Below, one piece after another: positions 34,806-43,403 of a DNA stretch of 56,229 nucleotides (the first letter of the stretch is position 1; each line of letters starts with the position of its first letter). Location: the NCBI GenBank assembly GCA_025353585.1, contig JANXOM010000159.1, positions 1 through 56,229 on the forward strand, in the 5' to 3' direction. Both the position numbers and the translations under genes were made by a program. Below the pieces are notes generated by a model. That model made no database searches, was not told the DNA's origin, and worked only from the letters and a program-made list of their open reading frames with translations. This DNA comes from Deltaproteobacteria bacterium (GTDB lineage: Bacteria; Myxococcota_A; Polyangia; Haliangiales; Haliangiaceae).

Positions 34806-36044
34806 TCAGAGGGTGAAGGGGGCGAAGGGGCCGTCGGCGCGCCAGCACTGGACGGCGTGGGAGCGCGTGAGGGAGCAGCGGACGCGGTCCTTGGTCGAGG
34901 GGCCGGAGATCACGAACAGCGGGCGCGTGACGTCCGCGACGAGCGAGAGCGAGAGCGCGTGGGCCGCGATCTGCGCGGCCGAGGATTCGCCCGGGTTGTC
35001 CCAGGCGTAGAGCGCTCCCGCCGCGGTCAGGCCGTAGTCTGTGCCGCGGCCCGCGTAGACCGTCGTGACCGCGGGGAGCCCGGCGATCACCGAGACGGCC
35101 CAGCCGCGGTCGATCGGCGAGTAGCACGCGACGGCGCCGTCTGCGCTCACGGCGCAGCCGCCGGCGCGCGCGGCCTGCATGTGGAGGTGGTCGTCCATGC
35201 AGATGCCGTACTGGAAGTCGTCGTCACGGGCCAGGTGCGCCACGGCGAACGGCACGTGGATGTCGGTGAGCGGCTTGCGCAGGAGCGCGAGCGGATCGAA
35301 CGGCGCGTGCAGCGCCGGGTCGCCGACGGCGGAGCGGCCGCAACGCAGGTCCGTCATGTTGCACGCGAGCTCCGCGGGCAAGACCGGCGGCGGCGCGCAG
35401 TAGACCTTGCCGGACGCCCCCAGCGCGCAGACCGTGAACGTGTCCTGCGTCTGGATCTCGACGAGCGGCTCCGGCGCGGCCAGCGCCACCGGGCGCGCGG
35501 GGTCCGACCAGCACGAGGCGGCGCCGGCCACGATCGCGCAGCCCGTCCGGTACGACGCCGACATCATCGACGGCCGCAGCGCGAGCGTGTGCAGCGTGAG
35601 CGGCTTGTCATCGGCAGGGCCGCACGGGGTCACCGCTGGCTCGAACCAGCGAACGCGATCGCCGGCCACCAGGTAGACGAAGTGCCCGGTGAGCCGGACC
35701 TCGACGGTCTCGGCCGCGCCGCCGCAGGTGAGCGTCGCGCCCTGCAGGGTGCACGCGACCCCGTCGTCGGTGACGTGATCGACGCGCGAGCTCCGCATCT
35801 CGGCGCGGTAGCCGCCGTGACCGTCGCGCGCCAGCGTTCGGCACGTCTCCACCGCGCCCGAGGTCTGACACAGAAGAGCTTGCTCGCGCACCTCGAGGCC
35901 GTCGACCGCCGGCGGCGCGAGCACGACCGGGGCGGGGCGGGCGACCGCGGGCGGCGGCACGACGTTGACCAGCTTTGGCTCGGCGTCCTCGTGCGGGCAG
36001 CCGCCCATCGTCAGCACCACCACCAGCACCGCGAGGGACCTCAC
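34806..36044 (-). CDS. Lipoprotein with degenerate RCC1-like repeats
   Basis: 412 residues. Lipobox in LTMGGC, then a Pro/Ala linker. The rest is beta-rich with repeated Cys pairs of the form CAxxxGxVxC or similar (GVACTLQGATLTCGG, TVCALGASGKVYC, GCAVSADGAVACY) and a final GLTAAGALYAWDN. This is the RCC1-type propeller pattern seen in many myxobacterial surface lipoproteins. The function is probably protein binding; no enzyme site seen. It converges on the aminotransferase gene. Confidence 0.72.
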   Translation of the reverse strand: MRSLAVLVVVLTMGGCPHEDAEPKLVNVVPPPAVARPAPVVLAPPAVDGLEVREQALLCQTSGAVETCRTLARDGHGGYRAEMRSSRVDHVTDDGVACTLQGATLTCGGAAETVEVRLTGHFVYLVAGDRVRWFEPAVTPCGPADDKPLTLHTLALRPSMMSASYRTGCAIVAGAASCWSDPARPVALAAPEPLVEIQTQDTFTVCALGASGKVYCAPPPVLPAELACNMTDLRCGRSAVGDPALHAPFDPLALLRKPLTDIHVPFAVAHLARDDDFQYGICMDDHLHMQAARAGGCAVSADGAVACYSPIDRGWAVSVIAGLPAVTTVYAGRGTDYGLTAAGALYAWDNPGESSAAQIAAHALSLSLVADVTRPLFVISGPSTKDRVRCSLTRSHAVQCWRADGPFAPFTL

Positions 36045-36074
36045 CGCGTCGACCGTGACACGGAAGGGCGCGGA

Positions 36075-36353
36075 CTATTCGCGCCTGGTGCGGTCCGATT
36101 CGATGGCCGCGTCATCGGCCGACGCCGGGTCGTTCTCCCAGCGCTTCGCGTCGCGCCGGTCGACCGGGTCTGCGCCGCCGAGCGCCTGGCCGTCCTGCAC
36201 GACGAGCCCCGCCGCTTTGCCGATGGCGTCGATCTCGTCCTCGTCCTCGTCCGCGTCCTCGTCCTCGTCCTCGTCCTCGTCGTCGGCCGCCTCGCTCTCC
36301 ATCCCCTGCGCGGCCGCGTCCAGCTCCTCATCGCTATCGACAGGTGTGGTCAT
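36075..36353 (-). CDS. Small highly acidic protein
   Basis: 92 residues from ATG 36353. The core is a run of Asp/Glu (about 22 residues of DE pairs) encoded by hexamer-like tandem TCCTCG units at about 36229-36290 (plus-strand view), followed by ordinary sequence. It has no Cys, signal or membrane span. It could be a charged tail-type binding protein; function unknown. It lies 30 bases past the start codon of the RCC1-like gene and 70 bases after the stop of the flippase-like gene, all on one strand. Confidence 0.55.
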   Translation of the reverse strand: MTTPVDSDEELDAAAQGMESEAADDEDEDEDEDADEDEDEIDAIGKAAGLVVQDGQALGGADPVDRRDAKRWENDPASADDAAIESDRTRRE

Positions 36354-36423
36354 GTCCCGGGTACGTGCAGGACCGAGCCCAATGCGCCCGTTCGCACACC
36401 GTGTCCGAGCCGCTCGCTCGTCG

Positions 36424-37470
36424 TCAGCGCTTCTTCTGCAGGCGGCGGCTCGCGAGATCGACGACATTCTCGGGCGGCGCGGGTTCGCTCGCCTCCACGC
36501 TGCCGACCACGTCCGTGTCCTTCTTCGCGATCGCGGCCGCCATCGCCGGCTCGCGCCCGAGCACCAGCCGCAGCTCCAGCGCCAGGCCCGCGATGATCAA
36601 CGGGATCACCTGCACCACGTGGTAGAGGAGCGCGAACGCGAGGGCGGGCTCGTCGGGCACGTGCAGGAGCCGCAGCGCGATGAGCGCGCCGACCTCCAGC
36701 GCGCCGACCTGCGCGGGCGTGGACGGCACCGCGATCGTCAGGTTCAGCGTGAACAGGATCAGCAGACCCTCGGCCGGCGCCAGGTCGATGCCGACGCTGT
36801 ACGCCACGAGCAGCACCATCACGAGGTCCACGATCCACACCGCGACCAGCACGGCGAGCGACGCGAACAGCCGCTTCGGGCTCCGCAGCACGTGCATCCC
36901 GGCGATGAAGCGCCGCAGCCACGACGAGCCCTCGCGCGAGGCGTCGATGCGGCCGACCGCGATGTAGAGCCCGATGAAGATGCCGACGGCGATGCCCGCG
37001 CACGCCGCCATCGAGCCGCCGATCCAGCCCGGCAGGCCCGGGACGAGCCACGGCAGCGGCGCGCAGATCAGCAGCATCGTGATGCTGTCGAGGAGCTTCT
37101 CGGACAGCGCGACCGCCGCCGTGTCCGCGGCGGGGACGCCCTCGCGCCGCTTGAGCACCCACACGCGCAGGACCTCGCCCGCGCGCGCCGGCGCGATCGC
37201 CGAGGCCGCGAACGCCGCGATCGTGTAGCGCATGAGCCGCGCGATCGGCACGGTGAACCGAGGCGCGAGCATGATCCGCCAGCACGCGGCCTTGCCGTAG
37301 AGGCAGGCGAAGTTGAGGACCGCCGCGACGACGAGCGGCCACAGGCGCGCGGTGCGGAACGCGTCACCCAGCGAGGCCCAGTCGAGCTCGTGCACGAAGA
37401 ACCACAGGCCGACGGCGATGGCGGCGATCGCCACCACGCGGACCGCGAGCAGCCACCGCTTCTTGGTCAC
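36424..37470 (-). CDS. Lysylphosphatidylglycerol-synthase-type membrane protein (UPF0104/flippase-like)
   Basis: 348 residues, about eight membrane spans. Family landmarks: AAFAASAIAPARAGEVLRVW near residue 90 and TIAVPSTPAQVGALE near residue 246. The soluble aminoacyltransferase domain of MprF is absent, so by family knowledge it is a lipid translocase-like module or a partner of a glycosyltransferase. It ends in a charged cytosolic tail. ATG 37470 overlaps the upstream small ORF stop (ATGA). The nearby PAP2-type and glycosyltransferase genes suggest a lipid-linked pathway. Confidence 0.88.
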   Translation of the reverse strand: MTKKRWLLAVRVVAIAAIAVGLWFFVHELDWASLGDAFRTARLWPLVVAAVLNFACLYGKAACWRIMLAPRFTVPIARLMRYTIAAFAASAIAPARAGEVLRVWVLKRREGVPAADTAAVALSEKLLDSITMLLICAPLPWLVPGLPGWIGGSMAACAGIAVGIFIGLYIAVGRIDASREGSSWLRRFIAGMHVLRSPKRLFASLAVLVAVWIVDLVMVLLVAYSVGIDLAPAEGLLILFTLNLTIAVPSTPAQVGALEVGALIALRLLHVPDEPALAFALLYHVVQVIPLIIAGLALELRLVLGREPAMAAAIAKKDTDVVGSVEASEPAPPENVVDLASRRLQKKR

Positions 37471-37637
37471 GACGCCTCTCCGCCGTCGTCGAGCGAGCCC
37501 CGCCGCCCTTCGGCGCCGCTGACGTCGCGAGCAAAGCCCACGACGTCGTAACCGTCGTAGCCGTCCGCGTACTCGGGGTCGATGGGCGGACCTGCCGGAT
37601 ATCCGTCAGCCCGCCGGCGGCCGCCGGCGGCCTTCAT
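37467..37637 (-). CDS. Putative 56-residue protein upstream of the flippase-like gene
   Basis: Starts at ATG 37637 and ends in an ATGA overlap with the flippase-like gene. The product has a basic Gly/Arg N-terminus and a repeated Tyr-Asp-Gly region (EYADGYDGYDVV) before an acidic end. The overlap is the main support; codon bias cannot be separated from the reverse frame of this GC-rich sequence. Function unknown; it may only be an upstream ORF that couples translation. Confidence 0.38.
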   Translation of the reverse strand: MKAAGGRRRADGYPAGPPIDPEYADGYDGYDVVGFARDVSGAEGRRGSLDDGGEAS

Positions 37638-37718
37638 TTCGGCGGCACCGACGCGCGCCCCCGGAACGGCCGCTCGTGCTTGACGCACGGGCTCTTGCTG
37701 CACCATCGTGCCGCCCAG

Positions 37719-38897
37719 ATGTCCGCCGAGCCCCGCGAGCCGACCGGCGCCGAGCCCGCGTCGCGTGTGAACGGCGAGCCCACGCCGAGCGCCCAGCGCG
37801 CCGAGGCGAACGACGTCGCGGACAATGACCCGCGCGATGCCGCCGGGCCCGGGCCGGCCGCCATCCCCGGTGGTGATCGGGCCGCTGCCGCCGCCGAGCT
37901 CCGGCACGTCCGCGCGGCGCGGCACGCCGTGCCCTGGCGCTTCGCCGCGTGGCTCGGCCCGGACTTCGGGCTCGTGCTCGCGTTCACCGCCGTCCTGGCG
38001 ATCCTCGTCGGGGCGTACGGCGGCAACTACAAGTGGAAGGAAGGCCCGATCGTCATCTCGGCGGGCATCGCGGTCGGCCTGTGCGCCGTGCGCTTCCTCT
38101 ACCGCTGGCGCTCCATCGCGTTCGGCCGCGGCACGGCGCGCGCGGACTACGTCGCCGCCGCCCGCAACATCCTCCGCGACTGGGGCCCGATCATCCTGAT
38201 CATGTGGCTCTTCCAGAGCCTCGAGACCTACACCGGCGTCATCCGCCAGACGTCGATCGACGACGCGCTCTTCCACGCGGACGTCGCCATCTTCGGCGTG
38301 GAGCCGACGGTGTGGCTGTCCAGCAAGGGCTTCCCGCTCCTGACCGACTACTTCGCGCTCGCGTACGGCCTGTACTTCATCATGCCGATGATCCTGGCGA
38401 CCTCGCTGTCCATGCGCGGCCGCCGCGAGGACTTCCGCGAGATGACCACGGCCGTCGTGCTCCAGATGGGCATCGGCTTCTTCTTGTTCTTGATGTTCCC
38501 TGCCGGGCCGCCGCGCTACTACGACCCGCTGATGCACGGGCCGCACGGCTTCGATCCACCGCAGCTCCACTCGTTCTTCGGGCTCTTCGAGCTGCAGCAG
38601 GGCGCCTTCGACAGCGCCGATCCCGTGCGCACGCGGAGCGCTTTCCCGAGCCTGCACTGCAGCCTCGCGCTCCTGACGCTCATCTACTCGTACCGCTTCG
38701 GTGACGCGGTGTTCCCGCGCTTCCCGAAGCTCTGGTTCCGCATCGTGCTGCCGTTCGTGGTGTCGCTCTGGATCTCGGTCGTCTACCTGCGGCACCACTG
38801 GGTGGTCGACATCTTTGCCGGCCTCGCCCTGGGCGCCAGCGCGAACTACCTCGCGCCGATCCTGCGCCGGCGCTGGCCACGCGCCGCTCCGCTCTGA
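37719..38897 (+). CDS. PAP2-superfamily membrane phosphotransferase (Aur1/inositolphosphotransferase-like)
   Basis: 392 residues from ATG 37719. After a long disordered Pro/Ala N-terminus, six or more membrane spans carry FPAGPPRYYDP, AFPSLHCSLALLTL and YLRHHWVVDIFAGLALG. The SLH and H-x3-D motifs are those of the PAP2_3 group, which includes inositol phosphorylceramide synthases, rather than the SGH of simple phosphatases. This implies transfer or removal of a phospho-headgroup at the membrane surface. It converges on the PimA-like glycosyltransferase with four bases between stops. Confidence 0.82.
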   Translation: MSAEPREPTGAEPASRVNGEPTPSAQRAEANDVADNDPRDAAGPGPAAIPGGDRAAAAAELRHVRAARHAVPWRFAAWLGPDFGLVLAFTAVLAILVGAYGGNYKWKEGPIVISAGIAVGLCAVRFLYRWRSIAFGRGTARADYVAAARNILRDWGPIILIMWLFQSLETYTGVIRQTSIDDALFHADVAIFGVEPTVWLSSKGFPLLTDYFALAYGLYFIMPMILATSLSMRGRREDFREMTTAVVLQMGIGFFLFLMFPAGPPRYYDPLMHGPHGFDPPQLHSFFGLFELQQGAFDSADPVRTRSAFPSLHCSLALLTLIYSYRFGDAVFPRFPKLWFRIVLPFVVSLWISVVYLRHHWVVDIFAGLALGASANYLAPILRRRWPRAAPL

Positions 38898-38901
38898 CTC
38901 G

Positions 38902-40086
38902 TCACGGCGCACGCCGACTCCACGCCTTGTGACCGGCGATCGCGGCGGTGTACTCGGCGCGGACGCGCGAGGCGAGCAGGTTCCAGTCGTAGCGCTCGGC
39001 GGCCCGCCGGTTGAGCGCGCCCTGCTGCTCGCGGACGGCCGTCGGCGCGGAGACGACGCGGGCGAGCGCCGCCTCGAGCGCGGTAGCGTCCTGCGGCGGC
39101 ACGAGCTCGGAGCCCTCGGGAATCGCGACCTGGCGATAGCCGTCGATGTCCGAGCACACGACCGGCTTCGCCGACGCCATCGCCTCGAGGAGGACGATGC
39201 CGAACGACTCCTGGCCCGTCGACGGCGCCACGAATACATCGCACGTCCGGTAGAGCTCGGTCAGCTTCTCGAAGCCGACGGCGCCGTGATAGGTGAGGCC
39301 GGGCAGGGCGGGCGGTGGCTCCGCCTCGCCCAGCTCGCCGACGACATCGAGCGAGACGGGCAGGCCGCGCGCGACCAGCCCGCGGTACGCCTCGAACAGA
39401 TAGCGCGCGCCTTTGCGGCGATCCCCGATGCGACCGACGAACAGGAGGCGAACGGTGTCACGCTGGATCGGCGCGGCGGGCGGCGTGAAGATGTCGGTCG
39501 GGACGCCGTTCGGGATGATGGTGAGCTCGCGGCTCCACGCGAGCCGGGCATAGCGCGCGGCGGGCTCCGAGACGGCGATCGCGCGCTGGAAGTACGGAAA
39601 GATCGTGGCGCCCCAGGCGCGGCGGATGAACGTGACGACCGGCTTCTCGGTCTCGGCGTACGCGTGGAACGTCGCGACGTGCGGGACATGGCGCGTGGCC
39701 CACACCGACCAGTACGAGAGCGCCGGCTGCAGCGGCTCGTGGACGTGCACGACGTCGAACGCGTGCTCGCGGAAGAAGCGTCGGATCGCCGGCGGCGACA
39801 CGAGGATCCCCAACATGTTGTCGGATCCGTTTGCAGGCACGTTCACGATCCCGCCGAACGTCTGGACCTGCGGGTCCGTGCTGGGCGCCGACGACGGGCC
39901 CACGATCATCACCTCGTCACCGCGGCGGCGCAGCGCCTCGGCGAGCTGCTGGGCGTGGTGTTTGACACCACCGCCCGGCGACGCGAGGTCGTACGTGACC
40001 ATGATGCAGACGCGGAGGCGAGGCGACGCCACCTCGGCGAACGGAGGCGGCATCGAGGCCGGCGCGAAGCTCGTCCTGAGGACCAT
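38902..40086 (-). CDS. Glycosyltransferase family 4, PimA/PimB-like
   Basis: 394 residues from ATG 40086 (40053 is an alternative; the frame further upstream is Arg/Pro-rich). GT-B fold: N-terminal SPGGGVKHHAQQLAEAL, then VVHVHEPLQPALSYW, which closely follows the HVHEPLxP motif of phosphatidylinositol mannosyltransferases. The C-terminal donor site includes VGRIGDRRKG and the E-x7-E motif in QESFGIVLLEAM. It is predicted to add a sugar from a nucleotide donor to a membrane lipid. Lipid acceptor and sugar are not readable. It is divergent from the MMPL exporter with 99 bases between starts. Confidence 0.88.
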   Translation of the reverse strand: MVLRTSFAPASMPPPFAEVASPRLRVCIMVTYDLASPGGGVKHHAQQLAEALRRRGDEVMIVGPSSAPSTDPQVQTFGGIVNVPANGSDNMLGILVSPPAIRRFFREHAFDVVHVHEPLQPALSYWSVWATRHVPHVATFHAYAETEKPVVTFIRRAWGATIFPYFQRAIAVSEPAARYARLAWSRELTIIPNGVPTDIFTPPAAPIQRDTVRLLFVGRIGDRRKGARYLFEAYRGLVARGLPVSLDVVGELGEAEPPPALPGLTYHGAVGFEKLTELYRTCDVFVAPSTGQESFGIVLLEAMASAKPVVCSDIDGYRQVAIPEGSELVPPQDATALEAALARVVSAPTAVREQQGALNRRAAERYDWNLLASRVRAEYTAAIAGHKAWSRRAP

Positions 40087-40185
40087 GCGGAGGAGGCAAG
40101 TTAGCGAAACGCTGCCGCCGGTCAAGTGGCGAACGGAGGCGCCGCGGCTTGGAAAGCTGGCACGGCTCGGGCATGACAGTCCGGC

Positions 40186-42738
40186 GTGGCCCCACCCCCT
40201 GACGTCTGGACGCGGTACGCGGGGTGGCTGGACCGGCACCGGCGCTGGGTGATCGCGGGATCACTGGCTTTCGTGGCGCTGGCCGGCTTCGTGGCTGCCC
40301 AGCTCGAGGTCAAGTCCGACTTCTCCTACCTCCTGCCGCAGGACGTCCGGGCCGTGCGGGATCTTCGTGCGATCGAGAAGCGGGCCCGGGTCATCGGGAC
40401 GGCGGTCGTGGCCGTGACCCAGCCGAACGGCGCCGCGGCGGATCCCGGCGTGAGGCGAAAAGCCGCGCTCATGCTACGCGACCGGATCCGCGCGCTGCCG
40501 AAGGATCTCGTCGCGAGCGTGACGTTCGACCACCAGGTGCAGCACGCATACGGGTGGACCAACCGGTGGCTCTTCGCGCCGCTGCCCGAGCTCGTGAAGG
40601 CGCGCGACGCCCTGCGGTCGAAGATCGGCAAGGCGAACCCGCTGTACGTGGAGCTCGAGGACGACGCCGAGGTGGCGGCGGCCGGCTCCGCGGCCGACAC
40701 GCTGCGCGCGAAGCTCGCGGAGGAAGAGAAGAAGAAGGACGACCCGGGCGAGTACGTCGGTTTCGACAAGGAGACGAACCGCACCGTGCAGATGATGATC
40801 GTGCGCACGGGGTTCTCGTCGGGCGACGTCGACAAGGACAAGGTGCTACTCGCCGAGATGGAGAAGATCCTGGCGGACGTGCGCGCGGCGGTGCCGGGCG
40901 TCGACATGGGCGTCGCCGGCGACACGGTGGTCAGCGTCGCCGAGCACGATTCGATCCTGAACGGCATGCTCACCGCGACGGGCGTGACGGTGGTCCTCGT
41001 GCTGATCGCGCTGTTCTGGTACGTGCGCTCGCCCCTCGCGATCGGCGCGATGTCGTGGTCGCTCGTCGTGGGCACCGTGGCGACGTTCGCGTTCACGAAG
41101 CTCGCGATCGGGCACCTGAACCTGGCCACGGCGTTCCTGTCGTCGATCGTGATCGGCAACGGCATCAACGTCGGGATCCTCGTGACGTCGCGTTACATGG
41201 AGGAGCTGCGGGCCGGGCGCGACGGCGTGGAGGCGCTCGCGGCGACCTTGCGCGGGACGGTGCGCGGCACGCTCGCGGCGGCGCTGACGGCCGCGGTCGC
41301 GTACTCGTCGCTGATCATCACGGTGTTCCGCGGCTTCCGGCACTTCGGCATCATCGGGGGCGTCGGCATCCTGCTGTGCTGGCTCGCGGCGTACAGCGTG
41401 CTTCCAGCGGCGCTCTCCGTCGGGCGGCACCTCGGCATGAAGCCGCACTCGGCGCCCGCGCTCGGCCGCTGGCTCGCGGCGCTGCTGCCGCGGCGACCGG
41501 CGATCCCGGCCGCGATCGTCCTCGCGCTCGTGGTGGCGGGCGGCGTGGTGGCGGCGCGCTACCTCGCCGCGGACCCGTTCGAGAGCAACTTCAAGAACCT
41601 GCGGTCGCGGAGCGCGTCGATCACGAAAGAGCGCGAGTTCATGCACGCGATCGACCACGCGTTCGGCGAGGGGATCGACGCGGGCTTCGTGATCGCGGTG
41701 GACACGCGCGCGGAGGTGGCGCCCCTCGTGGCGAAGCTGCAGGCGGCGAACGCGGCGAGCATCGCGCCGGGTGCGGCGCCCGCGGGCCAGGCCGGACCGG
41801 GCGTGACGGACGCGCCGGTACGCCCGAAGCCGGGCGACAAGGCGCTCTCGCTGTTCGGCGACATCAAGACGCTCGACGACGCGTTGCCGGCGGATCAGGA
41901 CAAGAAGCTGGCCGTGCTCGCGGAGATCCGCGCGCTGCTGTCGGACAACAACTTGAACGCGCTGTCCGACGCGGATCGCGAGGAGGCGCTCGCGCTCAAG
42001 CCGCCGGCAGATCTGAGGAAGCTGACGGACACGGACGTGCCCGACGAGATCGCGTGGCCGTTCATCGAGGCGGATGGCTCGCGCGGCAAGCTCGTCATCG
42101 CGACGGCCGGCGGGAGCTACGAGGTCTGGGACGCGCACGACACGGTGCAGTTCTCGGACAACGTGCGCGCGCTGGACCTGCCCGAGACCGCGCATGTCGG
42201 CGGCTCGTCGTTCGTGTTCGCCGATGTCATCGAGGCGGTCCTGCGTGACGGCCCGCGCGCGACGCTGGCCTCGATCGCCGGCGCGATCCTCGTGGTGCTG
42301 CTCGTGGTCGGGCGCAACCGCCACGCGGCGATCTCGTTGATCTGCGGCGGGGCGGGCACGATCTCGATGCTGGCGCTGAGCGCGCTGCTCGGCCTCAAGA
42401 TCAACTTCCTCGACTTCGTGGCGCTGCCGATCACGATCGGCATCGGCATCGAGTACGCGGTGAACATCTCGACGCGCGAGCGCGAGGAGGGCCCGGGCCG
42501 CAGCCGCGACGCGCTGGCCACGACGGGCGGCGCGGTGTTCCTGTGCAGCTACACGACGATCGTGGGCTACGGCTCGCTGTTCCTGTCGGCGAACCTCGGC
42601 ATCCGCAGCTTCGGCCTGGCCGCGATGCTCGGCGAGCTGACCTGCCTCGTCGTGGCGCTGGTGCTGGCCCCGGCGCTGCTTTCGATCACGGGCGCCCGCG
42701 TCCTTAAATCCGCCGCTGCACGTACTCGCGCGTCGTAA
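40186..42738 (+). CDS. MMPL/RND-superfamily lipid exporter (HpnN-like)
   Basis: 850 residues from GTG 40186. Two halves, each with a large periplasmic loop after the first span and five more spans. The first half has LATAFLSSIVIGNGINVGIL and the second ITIGIGIEYAVNISTRER, at the helix-4 and helix-10 positions where MMPL proteins carry polar relay residues. Length and layout resemble hopanoid exporter HpnN and other lipid MMPLs. The stop codon TAA lies inside the left arm of the inverted-repeat cassette. The neighbouring GT4 and PAP2-type genes suggest it exports the lipid they make. Confidence 0.85.
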   Translation: MAPPPDVWTRYAGWLDRHRRWVIAGSLAFVALAGFVAAQLEVKSDFSYLLPQDVRAVRDLRAIEKRARVIGTAVVAVTQPNGAAADPGVRRKAALMLRDRIRALPKDLVASVTFDHQVQHAYGWTNRWLFAPLPELVKARDALRSKIGKANPLYVELEDDAEVAAAGSAADTLRAKLAEEEKKKDDPGEYVGFDKETNRTVQMMIVRTGFSSGDVDKDKVLLAEMEKILADVRAAVPGVDMGVAGDTVVSVAEHDSILNGMLTATGVTVVLVLIALFWYVRSPLAIGAMSWSLVVGTVATFAFTKLAIGHLNLATAFLSSIVIGNGINVGILVTSRYMEELRAGRDGVEALAATLRGTVRGTLAAALTAAVAYSSLIITVFRGFRHFGIIGGVGILLCWLAAYSVLPAALSVGRHLGMKPHSAPALGRWLAALLPRRPAIPAAIVLALVVAGGVVAARYLAADPFESNFKNLRSRSASITKEREFMHAIDHAFGEGIDAGFVIAVDTRAEVAPLVAKLQAANAASIAPGAAPAGQAGPGVTDAPVRPKPGDKALSLFGDIKTLDDALPADQDKKLAVLAEIRALLSDNNLNALSDADREEALALKPPADLRKLTDTDVPDEIAWPFIEADGSRGKLVIATAGGSYEVWDAHDTVQFSDNVRALDLPETAHVGGSSFVFADVIEAVLRDGPRATLASIAGAILVVLLVVGRNRHAAISLICGGAGTISMLALSALLGLKINFLDFVALPITIGIGIEYAVNISTREREEGPGRSRDALATTGGAVFLCSYTTIVGYGSLFLSANLGIRSFGLAAMLGELTCLVVALVLAPALLSITGARVLKSAAARTRAS

Positions 42739-42773
42739 ACGCAAACGCAAACGCAATCGTGGACGCAAACGCC
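42734..42773 (+). repeat. Left inverted repeat of the S23 cassette
   Basis: Begins CGTAAACGCAAACGC with three AAACGC hexamers, then CGTGGACGCAAACGCC. The MMPL stop TAA (42736-42738) lies within it. Confidence 0.8.
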
Positions 42774-42907
42774 ACCGAGACGTCGCGCCCTCCGCGTCCC
42801 CTCTTCGTCGATATCCTCTGCCTCTTCGTCGATACCCGCGCGTCGCTCCCGTGCGTATGGCCGCCGTCGGCACGCAACTATTTCCCACCCTGGTCGATAC
42901 GCGCGGG

Positions 42908-43240
42908 ATGTTCGGATTCCGCAAGCTCGACGTCTATCGCGCCGCCATCCAGTTCCTTCCGGCCGCCACCGCGATCGCGGCGCGCTCGGCCGCACACAGC
43001 GGTGGGCTCGGCGACCAGTTGCGCCGCGCCGCCACGTCGATCTCCCTGAACATCGCCGAAGGCACCGGACGCGTCGACCGTGACCAGCGCCGATTCTACG
43101 GGTTCGCGCGCGGCTCGGCGCTCGAGTGCGCCGCGATCCTGGACGCGCTGGTGGCGATGAAACTGCTGGACGAGGCGGCTGTGGAGGAGGAGATGATGCT
43201 GCTGTCGCGCATCGTCGCGATGCTGACGAAGATGGTGTGA
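42908..43240 (+). CDS. Four-helix-bundle protein (S23/TIGR02436 family)
   Basis: 110 residues from ATG 42908 (GTG 42851 and ATG 42857 would add residues with no family match). The family pattern is plain: FRKLDVYRAAIQF for helix 1, DQLRRAATSISLNIAEGTGR for helix 2, then FYGFARGSALECAAILDAL and a last helix ending in LLSRIVAMLTKM. Such proteins are encoded in 23S rRNA intervening sequences of several bacteria and also occur as solo genes; their function is not settled. Here the gene lies in the loop of the long inverted-repeat cassette. Confidence 0.92.
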   Translation: MFGFRKLDVYRAAIQFLPAATAIAARSAAHSGGLGDQLRRAATSISLNIAEGTGRVDRDQRRFYGFARGSALECAAILDALVAMKLLDEAAVEEEMMLLSRIVAMLTKMV

Positions 43241-43328
43241 GACCGCCAGCAGCCGCGGGGCGACGACGGGCAGCCCGTGCCAGCCCGTCGCGTTTGCCGG
43301 AGCGGCGCACCTGACGCGGCGGCTCGTC

Positions 43329-43374
43329 GGCGTTTGGGTCCACGGTTGCGTTTGCGTTTGCGTTTGCGTTTACG
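43329..43374 (-). repeat. Right inverted repeat of the S23 cassette
   Basis: Reverse complement begins CGTAAACGCAAACGC, has one more hexamer than the left arm, and ends CGTGGACCCAAACGCC. Confidence 0.8.
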
Positions 43375-43403
43375 CACGGTGGCGGGGCCGCCGGGACAGC
43401 GCC

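Larger units (their letters stand above)
42734..43374. mobile_element. 641-bp inverted-repeat cassette carrying an S23-type gene
   Basis: Terminal inverted repeats of 40 and 46 bases (42734-42773, 43329-43374) match at all but two positions apart from one hexamer more in the right arm. They bound one four-helix-bundle gene and two copies of CCTCTTCGTCGATA (42800-42813, 42821-42834). No transposase and no clear target duplication. The arms would pair into a long stem with the gene in the loop if transcribed through, as in 23S rRNA intervening sequences. Confidence 0.65.

Noticed and set aside
37638..39239. Long minus-strand frame upstream of the 56-residue ORF
   Set aside because: It is antisense to the PAP2 gene and has no recognisable domain; only the last 57 codons, in the gap, might be real.
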